From an uncultured Collinsella sp. (GTDB taxonomy: Bacteria > Actinomycetota > Coriobacteriia > Coriobacteriales > Coriobacteriaceae), in the NCBI GenBank assembly GCA_900541285.1, contig UQJA01000088.1:1-8523 (forward strand): a stretch of DNA of 8,523 bases. The letters run 5' to 3'. Numbering within the stretch: position 1 is the stretch's first letter; each line of letters begins with the position of its first letter. The notes below the pieces were generated by a model. It saw only the letters and a program-made list of their open reading frames with translations. It was not told the DNA's origin and made no database searches. The position numbers and the translations under genes are program-made. Of this stretch, positions 1 through 8,321 are shown in pieces.

Positions 1-10
1 GTCGACACCA

Positions 11-23
11 CCCCGGGGGGGGG
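11..23. repeat. C4G9 low-complexity run at the window edge
   Basis: Four C followed by nine G lie 12 bp from the apparent frameshift in the second pilin gene. The run resembles the G/C-run cluster that breaks the adhesin gene. It may be low-quality sequence at an assembly end or a slippage-prone tract; the sequence alone cannot tell. Confidence 0.5.
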
Positions 24-34
24 CGATGGGCCAG

Positions 35-469
35 TTAGCCGCAGGGCAGCTCGGCCGCCGTGCCCGCGTTAAGGGCCACGGAAGTTGCGTCGGCATTGCA
101 AATCGCGCGGGCAAGCTTTGCCGTCAGCGCGGTCGTCATATGCCCGTCGGCATTCATCCACTCGGCAGTCTCTTGCGCCGCCGATGCCGAGCCATCAAGC
201 CCCGCATCATGAAGCACGGGAAGAACGGCTTGACGAACCGCGCCATTCGCCCACGTTACGTCAGTTGCAATTTTATGGCCAGCATCGTCATCATCGATAA
301 CTGTCGCCGAAAAGAGCTGGTACGCGTCATACCGCGTCGCGACTGTACCGTCCACCGTAATGGCACCGGTGTCGGCAGCACGAGCCGTCCTGGGCAGCAT
401 CGCAAAAGAGAACATAGCGACCGTAGCTATCGTTGCGACGGCCAACAAGCGGCACCAAAGCCTACTCAC
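35..469 (-). CDS. N-terminal part of a secreted sortase-type pilin subunit, frame-broken at its 3' end
   Basis: The predicted protein starts with a signal peptide (basic MSRLWCR, hydrophobic core, cleavage probably after TARA) and continues into an N-terminal domain of Gram-positive shaft pilins: ADTGAITVDG, YDAYQLFSATV, VTWANGAVRQAV and AAELPCG. I chose the GTG at 469-467 rather than the upstream ATG at 526. It is preceded by GAGGTGG with about 5 nt spacing, and it gives a clean signal peptide. The GTG overlaps the stop of the upstream adhesin (GTGAGTAG, 8 nt), so translation is probably coupled. The frame ends at TAA 37-35 directly after AELPCG, where relatives usually read GYWL. Dropping one base at 35-36 restores GYWPIA, so the gene most likely continues past the left edge and this stop is a frameshift. 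Family assignment rests on recalled pilin patterns; the C-terminal sorting signal is not in the window. Confidence 0.68.
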   Translation of the reverse strand: MSRLWCRLLAVATIATVAMFSFAMLPRTARAADTGAITVDGTVATRYDAYQLFSATVIDDDDAGHKIATDVTWANGAVRQAVLPVLHDAGLDGSASAAQETAEWMNADGHMTTALTAKLARAICNADATSVALNAGTAAELPCG

Positions 470-3400
470 GGCGACCACCTCGATCTTGATCGCGATGGCG
501 GTGAGCATGCATCCATGTCGCGGCAAAGCACAGCAGCGAAGCGCCAGCCAGATACGTCATAGTCAAGCCGGCACCGCCTGCCTCGGGAAGCGTGGTCGAG
601 TATCTGTTGGTAAAAGTCGGCGGGGTCGAAGAGCCATTGTCATAGGTGACGGTGGCGACGAGATTCCTCTCACCGTTGTCCACCTTAACCGTAACCTTGT
701 GCTGGGTCCTGTCGTAGGTGATGTGGTCCTTGACGTTGTTCTCGGCGCCCTCGGGGACGACCTCAGAGATGGTATAAGTATAGGTATCGGCCTTGTTGTA
801 GTCGACGTTGAAGGAGACGTTGCCCATGGCATCGTTGGTCACCGTTTGGAGCACCCTGTCCTTGTCATCCTTGAGCGCGAACGAGAACTGACCTTCCTTG
901 AACGTTCCGCCTGCGAGCACCTTCTCTGCGTTAATAACCGCCTTGCCCGTCATGCGGTTGTCGTAGACCCAGATCTCGTCCTTCTTTGTATCGTCGATGA
1001 TCTCCGCACCGTCGACGATGTCCTTTGCCTTAGTTAGCGCAGCCTGATAATCCTTGTCGCTCGCGCTGCCCTTGAGCATGATCCACGTGGGATCGGCCTT
1101 GGCATAGCCAACAGGCGCCTTGGTCTCCACGAGCTGATAGAGCACGCAATTACTCATCTTCTTGTCGCTTGTGCCGAACGAGATTTTGCCGTTGGCGTCG
1201 GTGGGGACGTCGATCGCGGCCTCGTCAAACGGCGTTCTGGCGTTCTCTACATTTCCGTCATCCGCAACCTGGCCCATATCCACGCTGTAGAGTGTGAACT
1301 TCGCCCCCTCGAGCGTCGCGCCGACCTGCTGGGCGTCGTACTTGGTCATCGTGATGCTGTAGCCGTTGCCGCCCGCGCTGGCGGACGCATTTTGAATCTT
1401 CCATTTTTGCTCGTCGATCGCCGAACCCTCCGTCACCCCCGCAAGCTCGGCGGTGTTGGAAAGGGACACCTCTTCGCCGGGGTTTCCGGTCGGGATAACC
1501 TCATACTCGACCTTGAGGTATTTCCCGTCGGGCACCTCAAGAGTCAACTTCGTACACGAGCCAGATTCATCCTTGACTTGCTCCATCTTCGACGAATAGT
1601 CCTTATCAGCCAGCGGTGACCAGGCACCATTCACCTGCTCATAGACCTTAAGCGTCGACGGCACCAGCGCGCACTTGGCATCCATGGTATCGACGAGCTC
1701 AAGGAAGTCGGTGCCATTTTTAAGGGCAACGGCAGACTCGTTAACAAGAATGGTGTATTTGATGCGATTGCTATTGGCAACCTGCTCGCCGGACTTTTTG
1801 ATGGCGTTGTTCTTAATGATGACGTCACCTTTACCGGAATCGAACTGTTTAACTCCTGACCCCGCGCTGGCCTTGTTGGTGAACTTCACCTCGTTTGTGG
1901 AGGTATCGAGCTCACCGCGCTTGACCGCCGTCTTGTACGTGAGCTTTGCGTAGCCGGCATAGCTTTCAAGCTCAGTCGTGGGGATGGAGAAGGTGACCGT
2001 ATTGCCGTTGCGGCTGACGTTGTCGGCGGCGAGCGTCCGACCCGTAACGACCTCCTTGGCCTCGCCTCCGCGATGAAGCCCCGTATGTTTATCATAGGGG
2101 TTCTGCACGAGCGTATACTTTGCGGAATTCGCAACATAGCTCATACCATCCGGAAGGCTATCAACGATATTCAGCGGTTTCCCGCCCAGCTTTCCAGCTC
2201 CATAGTATTCGAACTCGCCATTTGCGCCCTTATTACCCTTTTGGCGGTTTGCATACACCGTCCAGTCGACGATCCAGGCGCCCTTCTCATCCGAGCCGTC
2301 AACGGTATGCCAATCGAAGTTCTCAACCCAAGACACCTTCGACTCCGCTTCCGGCTTCTCGACCGCGGGCATCGTTTCTCGGTTGACAACGTACTTGATG
2401 GGTTCGGTGAACGGCCACTGTAGTCTCAGGCCCGGTGCTTCGACCGCTGCGAAGTTTGAGTACCAGCCCGACAGCGCTTCTGATGTGGTGTCGTAGGTGA
2501 TAACGGCGTAGTCCTCGTTCTCGAGAGCGGCTTTCACGTTGTCGGTAACGATGATTTTGAGGTCGTAGTTTTTCTTTGTTTCATTACCCGGATAGCTGGT
2601 CGTTGGTCTCCAGTCGGTGCCCGGAACCAGCTCGGTATTGCCGATTTTAATGGTAATGGAGCTTTCGTCGACGCCAAGTTTCTGCGACCATGCCGACTGA
2701 AACGTGTCCTTCACCGTCACCTCGCCTGGATGGGCCGCATTGACGATCGCCTTCAGCGCGACCTTCGTCTCCCACGTCGCCCTGCCCGTCGTCGCCGCCT
2801 CATCGTATCTCACGAGCCTCTTGGTGATCGGCACAACACCCGTCAGCTGCGGCGTGAAACTGCCATCATCCGTACCGGAAACGGAACCTTTGCGCTCGAT
2901 GGTCGCGCTGTTGCGCACGGTGTCGTACGAGCTCGTATCGTTCATCTTGGTGTGATAAACGATGCAGTAGGTGGCGTACTTATCCTCAAGGTTGTTCGGG
3001 AACGTATAGGAAAAGAAATTATCCTTAGGTTCAAGTTTTCTTTCACAAATCTTGACTCCGCTCGCCTCCGAGTCGCCTTTGTAAACCGTAAAGTTGCCCG
3101 TATACGTCTGTTTTCCGTCCAGATTATCGGTGAACATGTATCCGCTCATGTCGGCCTTGAGCTTGCCTTGGTTGAGCTTGACCGTCCACTTGATGTCCGA
3201 CGGCGTGCCTGAGCCATTGGACTTCTTGATCATGTCATAGCCGAATGTAACAGGCTCAGCCGTAGCTGTTCTGTTATCGCTGTCGCTTGAGCCAGCCCAA
3301 TTCCACGTTGCCTTATTCTCAGCTTTGATCAAATCGCCGCCGTTCGCGGCAACACCGCTCTTCAGCACCGTATCGTACGTGATCGTGTGGTTGCCCCAGG

Positions 3401-4013
3401 AAAGGTTGCCCAGGCTGTCGAGGGTTACGACCTGGCCGTCGATCATCGGCTGGGAGTCAAGCTTCTTGCCGTCGAGCTTGAAACTGTCGTTCACAAAGTC
3501 GAAGTTGTCGCCCAGCGTATCAATGAAGCTAACGTCCGTAGCATACGACTCTACGGTAAGCGTAACAGTCCAGGTAACCTTGGCCACGCCATCTGCGCCC
3601 TGGGAGAAGGTCCCCGACTTCGTCCCCGTGACTTTGCCGTCCTTGATAGGGATTTTGATCGTTCCCACACCAGGGAACACGACAGATGCGTTGCCGCCTG
3701 AGCCGGTGCCCTTGTCTGCAAGCTCGAACGAGAAATTGGCTCCGACATAAATCTCCGCAGGGTTTGACGCAAGCCAGTTTTTGTCAAACGCAAAGATGAC
3801 CTTATTGTCCTTAATCTTCCACGTGCCAGCCTTGGCGGCAGTGGCTTTCTCAACCCCCCCCAGGGCGCCCCCCGCGCCCCCGTGCCGACCCCCCCATGAG
3901 GTCGCCGCCGTCGTTGTCGTCAACGACAATGGTGTCGGGCAGCTTATAGACAGCGATGTTCTTCTCGGGCGTAGGCGCCTTGCCGGCGTTGAATTGTGCC
4001 GAGAAAGCTCCAT
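462..4013 (-). CDS. Large cell-wall-anchored adhesin / pilus tip-type protein (body and C-terminus of a frame-broken gene)
   Basis: This is the long frame of a sortase-anchored surface protein of about 1,250 residues. Its first 50 or so residues (RRLRPRRTS and so on) are out-of-frame reading of the true N-terminus, which lies in 3850-4242. Homologous sequence starts near AGTWKIKDNKV (residue 62). Residues 144-870 hold about five Ig-like modules. Each opens with a W/Y-x-V strand (WTVTL 148, WTVKLN 276, WETKVAL 414, WTVYAN 584, YTILVN 753), then a D-x-L/F/M turn (DTLGD, DNLDG, DTFQS, DSLPDG, DTMDAK). Most close with N-x-A. A SpaA-like domain follows (883-1022; K891, E963 in YQLVETKAP, N1019), then an FctA/Spy0128-like domain (1023-1138; K1031, E1084, N1136 in FTNRY). 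These triads fit autocatalytic Lys-Asn isopeptide bonds. The C-terminus has LPEAG (1142-1146), a hydrophobic segment and an Arg/His-rich tail, so wall anchoring or pilus incorporation is expected. The ligand is unknown. Confidence 0.85.
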   Translation of the reverse strand: MELSRHNSTPARRLRPRRTSLSISCPTPLSLTTTTAATSWGGRHGGAGGALGGVEKATAAKAGTWKIKDNKVIFAFDKNWLASNPAEIYVGANFSFELADKGTGSGGNASVVFPGVGTIKIPIKDGKVTGTKSGTFSQGADGVAKVTWTVTLTVESYATDVSFIDTLGDNFDFVNDSFKLDGKKLDSQPMIDGQVVTLDSLGNLSWGNHTITYDTVLKSGVAANGGDLIKAENKATWNWAGSSDSDNRTATAEPVTFGYDMIKKSNGSGTPSDIKWTVKLNQGKLKADMSGYMFTDNLDGKQTYTGNFTVYKGDSEASGVKICERKLEPKDNFFSYTFPNNLEDKYATYCIVYHTKMNDTSSYDTVRNSATIERKGSVSGTDDGSFTPQLTGVVPITKRLVRYDEAATTGRATWETKVALKAIVNAAHPGEVTVKDTFQSAWSQKLGVDESSITIKIGNTELVPGTDWRPTTSYPGNETKKNYDLKIIVTDNVKAALENEDYAVITYDTTSEALSGWYSNFAAVEAPGLRLQWPFTEPIKYVVNRETMPAVEKPEAESKVSWVENFDWHTVDGSDEKGAWIVDWTVYANRQKGNKGANGEFEYYGAGKLGGKPLNIVDSLPDGMSYVANSAKYTLVQNPYDKHTGLHRGGEAKEVVTGRTLAADNVSRNGNTVTFSIPTTELESYAGYAKLTYKTAVKRGELDTSTNEVKFTNKASAGSGVKQFDSGKGDVIIKNNAIKKSGEQVANSNRIKYTILVNESAVALKNGTDFLELVDTMDAKCALVPSTLKVYEQVNGAWSPLADKDYSSKMEQVKDESGSCTKLTLEVPDGKYLKVEYEVIPTGNPGEEVSLSNTAELAGVTEGSAIDEQKWKIQNASASAGGNGYSITMTKYDAQQVGATLEGAKFTLYSVDMGQVADDGNVENARTPFDEAAIDVPTDANGKISFGTSDKKMSNCVLYQLVETKAPVGYAKADPTWIMLKGSASDKDYQAALTKAKDIVDGAEIIDDTKKDEIWVYDNRMTGKAVINAEKVLAGGTFKEGQFSFALKDDKDRVLQTVTNDAMGNVSFNVDYNKADTYTYTISEVVPEGAENNVKDHITYDRTQHKVTVKVDNGERNLVATVTYDNGSSTPPTFTNRYSTTLPEAGGAGLTMTYLAGASLLCFAATWMHAHRHRDQDRGGRRE

Positions 4014-4242
4014 AGAGCGTCGAAGTGGACGTTACGGGATCCTCGAGCTTTTGAGTATGGTGCTCATCGGTATACAGCCTGACATCAACCGTCGCCGTAT
4101 CCCCATCGATCGCAATCGGATCGGGCTTCGCAACGTCATCGGCGCGCACGGGGGCCGCACCATAAAACACTGCGGCGGTGAGGCAAATCAAAATGAAAAT
4201 CAGAGCCGCCATACCCAGCGACCGTGAGCGGTGTGCGTCCAT
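3850..4242 (-). CDS. N-terminal fragment of the same adhesin: signal peptide and start of the mature protein
   Basis: This frame supplies the missing start of the adhesin. ATG at 4242 is preceded by AGGGGA (4248-4253) with 5 nt spacing. The product begins MDAHRSRSLG, then has a hydrophobic helix (MAALIFILICLTAAVFY) and a signal peptidase I-like site, PVRA before DD. The mature start (VDVRLYTDE, YGAFSAQF, YKLPDTIVVDDNDGGDL) resembles the first segment of Ig-like adhesins and leads naturally into AGTWKIKDNKV of the downstream frame. The last dozen or so residues (GSARGRGGRPGGG) are translated from G-runs and end at TGA 3852-3850. The two frames differ by one base (an extra base, or two missing). 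Whether the lesion is real or a sequencing error cannot be decided here. Confidence 0.75.
   Translation of the reverse strand: MDAHRSRSLGMAALIFILICLTAAVFYGAAPVRADDVAKPDPIAIDGDTATVDVRLYTDEHHTQKLEDPVTSTSTLYGAFSAQFNAGKAPTPEKNIAVYKLPDTIVVDDNDGGDLMGGSARGRGGRPGGG
3854..3895. other. Cluster of four C-runs (G-runs on the coding strand) at the adhesin frame break
   Basis: Within 42 bp there are runs of 8 C (3854-3861), 6 C (3868-3873), 5 C (3877-3881) and 7 C (3889-3895). The adhesin reading frame changes inside this stretch. Both candidate translations across it are Gly/Arg-rich and unlike the flanking beta-rich protein. This favours corrupted sequence, though slippage-mediated phase variation would look similar at one locus. 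Confidence 0.7.
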
Positions 4243-4403
4243 AGTTGTCCCCTAATTCCTACAACACAGTGTGGAATACGGCGAATCGTCGGATCGAACA
4301 CAAGCCCCAACATCAACGAGAACCTACCTAGCGCATTGCAAGAACCCATTGGGGAGTACCTTCTAAGACGGTTCGTCTATGCCACAATGCATAAAATAAT
4401 ATA

Positions 4404-4433
4404 TAGATACCAATCATGTAAACCGCAGGTCAA
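4404..4433 (-). promoter_or_regulatory. Candidate promoter for the adhesin/pilin operon (proximal)
   Basis: On the minus strand, TTGACC (4433-4428) is followed after 18 bp by TATCTA (4409-4404). It has the better -35 and a less ideal -10 than the distal candidate. The predicted start lies near 4396, about 150 nt before the adhesin ATG. Confidence 0.35.
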
Positions 4434-4446
4434 TAGGTCTTTTAAT

Positions 4447-4474
4447 TTAATACCAGTTGATATTTATCTGTTAA
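4447..4474 (-). promoter_or_regulatory. Candidate promoter for the adhesin/pilin operon (distal)
   Basis: On the minus strand, a TTAACA -35 (4474-4469) is followed after 16 bp by TATTAA (4452-4447) with an extended TGG just upstream. The -35 lies inside the palindrome CTGTTAACAG, which could therefore act as an operator. This is read by eye only. Confidence 0.35.
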
Positions 4475-4607
4475 CAGTTTTGCATCATACCGGCTATATT
4501 CAGTGGAATTATGTATATGTTTAAACAACTTTACTTTGGCTGGGAAGCCAATCGGAGGGATAGTCGCCCCAGCTGTGATGCAAACTAACCCGTCCCCCTT
4601 GCACCAA

Positions 4608-4640
4608 AAAGGGCGCCGACCATCGCGGTCGACGCCCTTT
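4608..4640 (-). terminator. Intrinsic terminator of typA
   Basis: A 14-bp stem (arms 4627-4640 and 4608-4621, one G-T pair, 5-nt loop) lies 27 bp past the typA stop. On the minus strand the descending arm runs into five T. The A-run on the other flank is short, so the main direction is typA, possibly with some bidirectional action. Confidence 0.9.
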
Positions 4641-4667
4641 CTTGTTAGACGCTATAAAGCCCAGCGC

Positions 4668-6506
<1,839 letters not shown>

Positions 6507-6553
6507 GTAGTTCCCCTATCTTCTATCCATATACAAACGGCACGCGTATGCGG

Positions 6554-6581
6554 CCCGCCCAGCGATACAACGCTCAGCGGG
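6554..6581 (-). promoter_or_regulatory. Hairpin in the typA leader
   Basis: Arms CCCGCTGAGCG (6581-6571) and CGCTGGGCGGG (6564-6554) pair over 11 positions with one G-T and one G-G, around a 6-nt loop. No T-tract follows on the minus strand, so this is not a standard terminator. It could be an RNA-processing or stability element, or a leader control structure, about 48 nt before the typA ATG. Function is inferred only from position. Confidence 0.45.
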
Positions 6582-6623
6582 AATATTGAGCCTTTTACCG
6601 AAAACTCGTTTATTTTAGCGATT

Positions 6624-7073
6624 TTAGATGAGAGGGGTTTCCTCACCTGCAGGTTCAGGGTCGCTCCACATAAAACCATCGCCGGCGCCCATACCCTCAT
6701 ACAGCACATATGCCGAAAAACCGCTCTCGAGCGTCGTCTCGAAAAAGCTCACGAGCAGAGCGTCGTGGTAGCCGCCGTCAATCTCGACGCAGCCAGTATA
6801 GCCGATGGCATAGCGGGCGATACGGCCCAACCCCTCGTCCTTAAGACCCATCTTGTGCTCGGAGATAAAGTTGGTGGCAGCCTCGAGGCATGCCTCCTCG
6901 CCGTCCTCGTCGAGCGCCGCCAGATATCGGTTGGAAGCAGCGTCCTCAATCGCCACAACTACGCCCGGATTCTCGCCGGCGGCAAGATCGTCCAAGAACG
7001 CGCCGATCAGATCGCACACCATGGCGTCGAGCTCGGCGGAGACGTTACCGGCGTCCTGCATATCCTGTGCCAT
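6624..7073 (-). CDS. Conserved-looking acidic protein of unknown function
   Basis: A 149-residue soluble, acidic protein with no signal peptide or membrane helix. I do not recognise its family. Visible features are an N-terminal helical part (SAELDAMVCDLIGAFLDDL, 12-30), a strand-like VVVAIEDAASNRYLAAL (38-54) and a central CLEAATNFISEHKMGLKDEG. A glycine- and aromatic-rich second half follows (ARYAIGYTGCVEIDGGYHDALLVSFFE, then GFSAYVLYEGMGAGDGFMWSDPEPAGEE). The alternating pattern of the second half suggests a beta-sheet fold. GGGAAGG lies 7 nt before ATG 7073, and only 30 nt separate it from the small membrane protein upstream, so the two are probably cotranscribed. Codon use matches typA, which argues for a native gene. 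Function cannot be assigned. Confidence 0.82.
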   Translation of the reverse strand: MAQDMQDAGNVSAELDAMVCDLIGAFLDDLAAGENPGVVVAIEDAASNRYLAALDEDGEEACLEAATNFISEHKMGLKDEGLGRIARYAIGYTGCVEIDGGYHDALLVSFFETTLESGFSAYVLYEGMGAGDGFMWSDPEPAGEETPLI

Positions 7074-7103
7074 CTTTAGACCTTCCCATCGAGTCTGGCG
7101 TCG

Positions 7104-7493
7104 TTACAGTTCTTGTGCCTCGGCGGCGATCTTGGCGGCAGCGTCGCGGGCGCGCATCATATCCATCGCGCGCTTGTCGAGCACCTTGATCTGACTGGTC
7201 AGCATTACCGCATCGACCACACCCCAGATCACGAGGCCCGTAGAGATCGAAAACCCAAGCGCACCAACTGTACCACGAAGGCGTGAGCAGATTGCCGCAA
7301 CAAGGGCAGAGACGACAACCATCTTGATAAACGAGCCGCGCCGCTCGCGAAGTGTGCGGGCCTGTGTCACATAGGCAATGCGAGCTGCCTCAGAAGCCTC
7401 CGAGCGCATCTGGGCCTCGCGCGCAATGGCAGCCGCCTCGGCAGAAACTCCGGCGTTCATCAGCGCATGCCCCGTCGCGTGTTTGTCGAGCAT
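7104..7493 (-). CDS. Small membrane protein with two predicted helices, function unknown
   Basis: A 129-residue protein. Residues 1-50 form an Ala/Glu/Arg-rich, probably helical, cytoplasmic segment. Two hydrophobic stretches follow (about 55-70, FIKMVVVSALVAAICS, and 77-98, GALGFSISTGLVIWGVVDAVML), joined by a short SRLRGTV turn. A charged helical tail ends the protein (KVLDKRAMDMMRARDAAAKIAAEAQEL). The layout is a helical hairpin with both ends on the same side, possibly the cytoplasm given the flanking Arg/Lys. ATG 7493 directly follows the stop of the BFN gene (TAAATG) and no clear ribosome-binding site precedes it, so translation probably depends on reinitiation. I do not recognise the family. 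Confidence 0.82.
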   Translation of the reverse strand: MLDKHATGHALMNAGVSAEAAAIAREAQMRSEASEAARIAYVTQARTLRERRGSFIKMVVVSALVAAICSRLRGTVGALGFSISTGLVIWGVVDAVMLTSQIKVLDKRAMDMMRARDAAAKIAAEAQEL

Positions 7494-7994
7494 TTAGAAA
7501 TCATCGGGTGAGAGCGTATGGACGAACTCATCGAACTTCTCGAACTCCTGCTCGTCGTCAACTTCCTCGGCATGGGCAGAAACGGTGCCCAGGCGATTCA
7601 TGATGTCGTCCTCCACAAACATGGGGGCATTGCTGCGCACGGCGAGGGCAATGGCATCACTGGGACGGGCATCGATCTTGCGCTCGTCACCATCGGCCAG
7701 TACGACGATCGTCGCGTAGAACACCGGCGGCTCGGCGCGAACGATCTCGATGCGCTCGAGCTTGGCGCCCAGGGCGCCAACAGTATCGAGCAACAGGTCA
7801 TGGGTAATCGGGCGCTCGGCGCGGCCGCTATCGATGCCACGGCTGATGGCCGCGGCCTCAAACGAACCAGTCTGAATGGAAAGGGAACGCAGCGGTGCGG
7901 GCGAGTCCGACTTGCCGCAGCGCTCGCGAAGCACGATAAGCGATGGCACGGGACCGGCGGCCATGACGATGGTCTCTATGTCGACACGAACCAT
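7494..7994 (-). CDS. Bifunctional nuclease (BFN/DUF151) domain protein
   Basis: A 166-residue protein with a complete BFN domain. The signature segments are GSFEAAAIS (43-51), RPITHDLLLDTVGALG (61-76), VFYATIVVL (91-99) and the hallmark DARPSDAIALAVR (108-120), followed by APMFVEDDIM. The tail is acidic and ends FVHTLSPDDF, a form common in bacterial members. Plant and archaeal relatives have reported DNase and RNase activity; the bacterial role is poorly defined. I chose ATG 7994 because GGAGG (8005-8001) lies 6 nt upstream and the protein then begins MVRVDIETIV, typical for the family. An upstream in-frame ATG at 8042 adds 16 unlikely residues. It heads the gene run leading toward typA, with the next gene starting on the base after its stop. 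Confidence 0.92.
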   Translation of the reverse strand: MVRVDIETIVMAAGPVPSLIVLRERCGKSDSPAPLRSLSIQTGSFEAAAISRGIDSGRAERPITHDLLLDTVGALGAKLERIEIVRAEPPVFYATIVVLADGDERKIDARPSDAIALAVRSNAPMFVEDDIMNRLGTVSAHAEEVDDEQEFEKFDEFVHTLSPDDF

Positions 7995-8051
7995 GGAACA
8001 CCTCCGGTACGTAGCGGTTAACACGCGGCAGCTCCACCGCATTGAATAGCT

Positions 8052-8081
8052 ATACTACCCAATCTTTCGCACAGCACACAA
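8052..8081 (-). promoter_or_regulatory. Candidate promoter of the BFN gene run
   Basis: On the minus strand, TTGTGT (8081-8076) is followed after 18 bp by TAGTAT (8057-8052). It lies between the tRNA terminator and the BFN start, where a promoter is needed. It is read by eye only. Confidence 0.4.
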
Positions 8082-8109
8082 AACCAAAATGAGATTTATC
8101 GCAGACAAG

Positions 8110-8139
8110 AAAAAAGCCCCGAGGCAACGCCTCAGGGCT
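8110..8139 (-). terminator. Intrinsic terminator of the tRNA-Ala/tRNA-Ile unit
   Basis: On the minus strand, AGCCCTGAGGC (8139-8129) pairs with GCCTCGGGGCT (8125-8115) around a 3-nt loop and runs into six T. The single non-Watson-Crick position is a T-G pair on this strand but a C-A mismatch on the other, so it works for minus-strand transcription. It lies 15 nt past the tRNA-Ile 3' end. Confidence 0.88.
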
Positions 8140-8153
8140 CTTCACAGTTTTGA

Positions 8154-8230
8154 TGGTGGACCTGACAAGATTCGAACTTGTGACCTCCCGGTTATCAGCC
8201 GGACGCTCTAACCAACTGAGCTACAGGTCC
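8154..8230 (-). tRNA. tRNA-Ile (GAU anticodon), copy 1
   Basis: A complete 77-nt cloverleaf with encoded CCA. The acceptor stem GGACCTG pairs with CAGGTCC. The anticodon loop is CTGATAA with GAT. The T-arm is ACAAG-TTCGAAT-CTTGT. It follows tRNA-Ala with only 4 nt between them, so both mature from one transcript. It is identical to the copy at 8378-8454. Confidence 0.98.
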
Positions 8231-8234
8231 ATCA

Positions 8235-8310
8235 TGGTGGAGGTTAGGGGGATCGAACCCCTGACCTCAGGCTTGCAAAGCCCGCGCTCTCCCAGCTGAG
8301 CTAAACCCCC
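8235..8310 (-). tRNA. tRNA-Ala (UGC anticodon), copy 1
   Basis: A complete 76-nt cloverleaf with encoded CCA. The acceptor stem GGGGGTT pairs with AACCTCC and includes the G3-U70 wobble that identifies alanine tRNAs. The anticodon loop is TTTGCAA with TGC. It is first in its Ala-Ile pair. Only 11 nt separate its 5' end from the upstream hairpin, so it has little room for its own promoter. Confidence 0.98.
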
Positions 8311-8321
8311 ACGGAGACAGT

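Larger units (their letters stand above)
4243..4607. promoter_or_regulatory. AT-rich non-coding upstream region of the pilin operon
   Basis: No convincing gene lies in these 365 bp. The region separates the typA terminator from the adhesin ATG. The stretch around 4380-4530 is much more AT-rich than the flanking genes. It holds two promoter candidates facing the adhesin, two perfect 10-bp palindromes (CTGTTAACAG at 4468-4477, TGTTTAAACA at 4518-4527; centres 50 bp apart) and a small hairpin, TTGGCT-GGGA-AGCCAA (4536-4551). Either promoter would leave a leader of roughly 150-200 nt. Confidence 0.6.

Noticed and set aside
26..1037. Plus-strand open frames of 178 and 225 codons over the pilin genes
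   Set aside because: They are antisense to the pilin and adhesin genes, with biased Arg/Val/Asp composition, no ribosome-binding sites and no recognisable domains.
4536..4551. TTGGCT-GGGA-AGCCAA hairpin as a second typA terminator
   Set aside because: It has only a 6-bp stem with no T-tract, and the strong terminator at 4608-4640 already lies upstream of it.
7995..8042. Upstream in-frame ATG at 8042 for the BFN gene
   Set aside because: The 16 extra residues do not fit the family, and the internal ATG at 7994 has a strong GGAGG site at ideal spacing.
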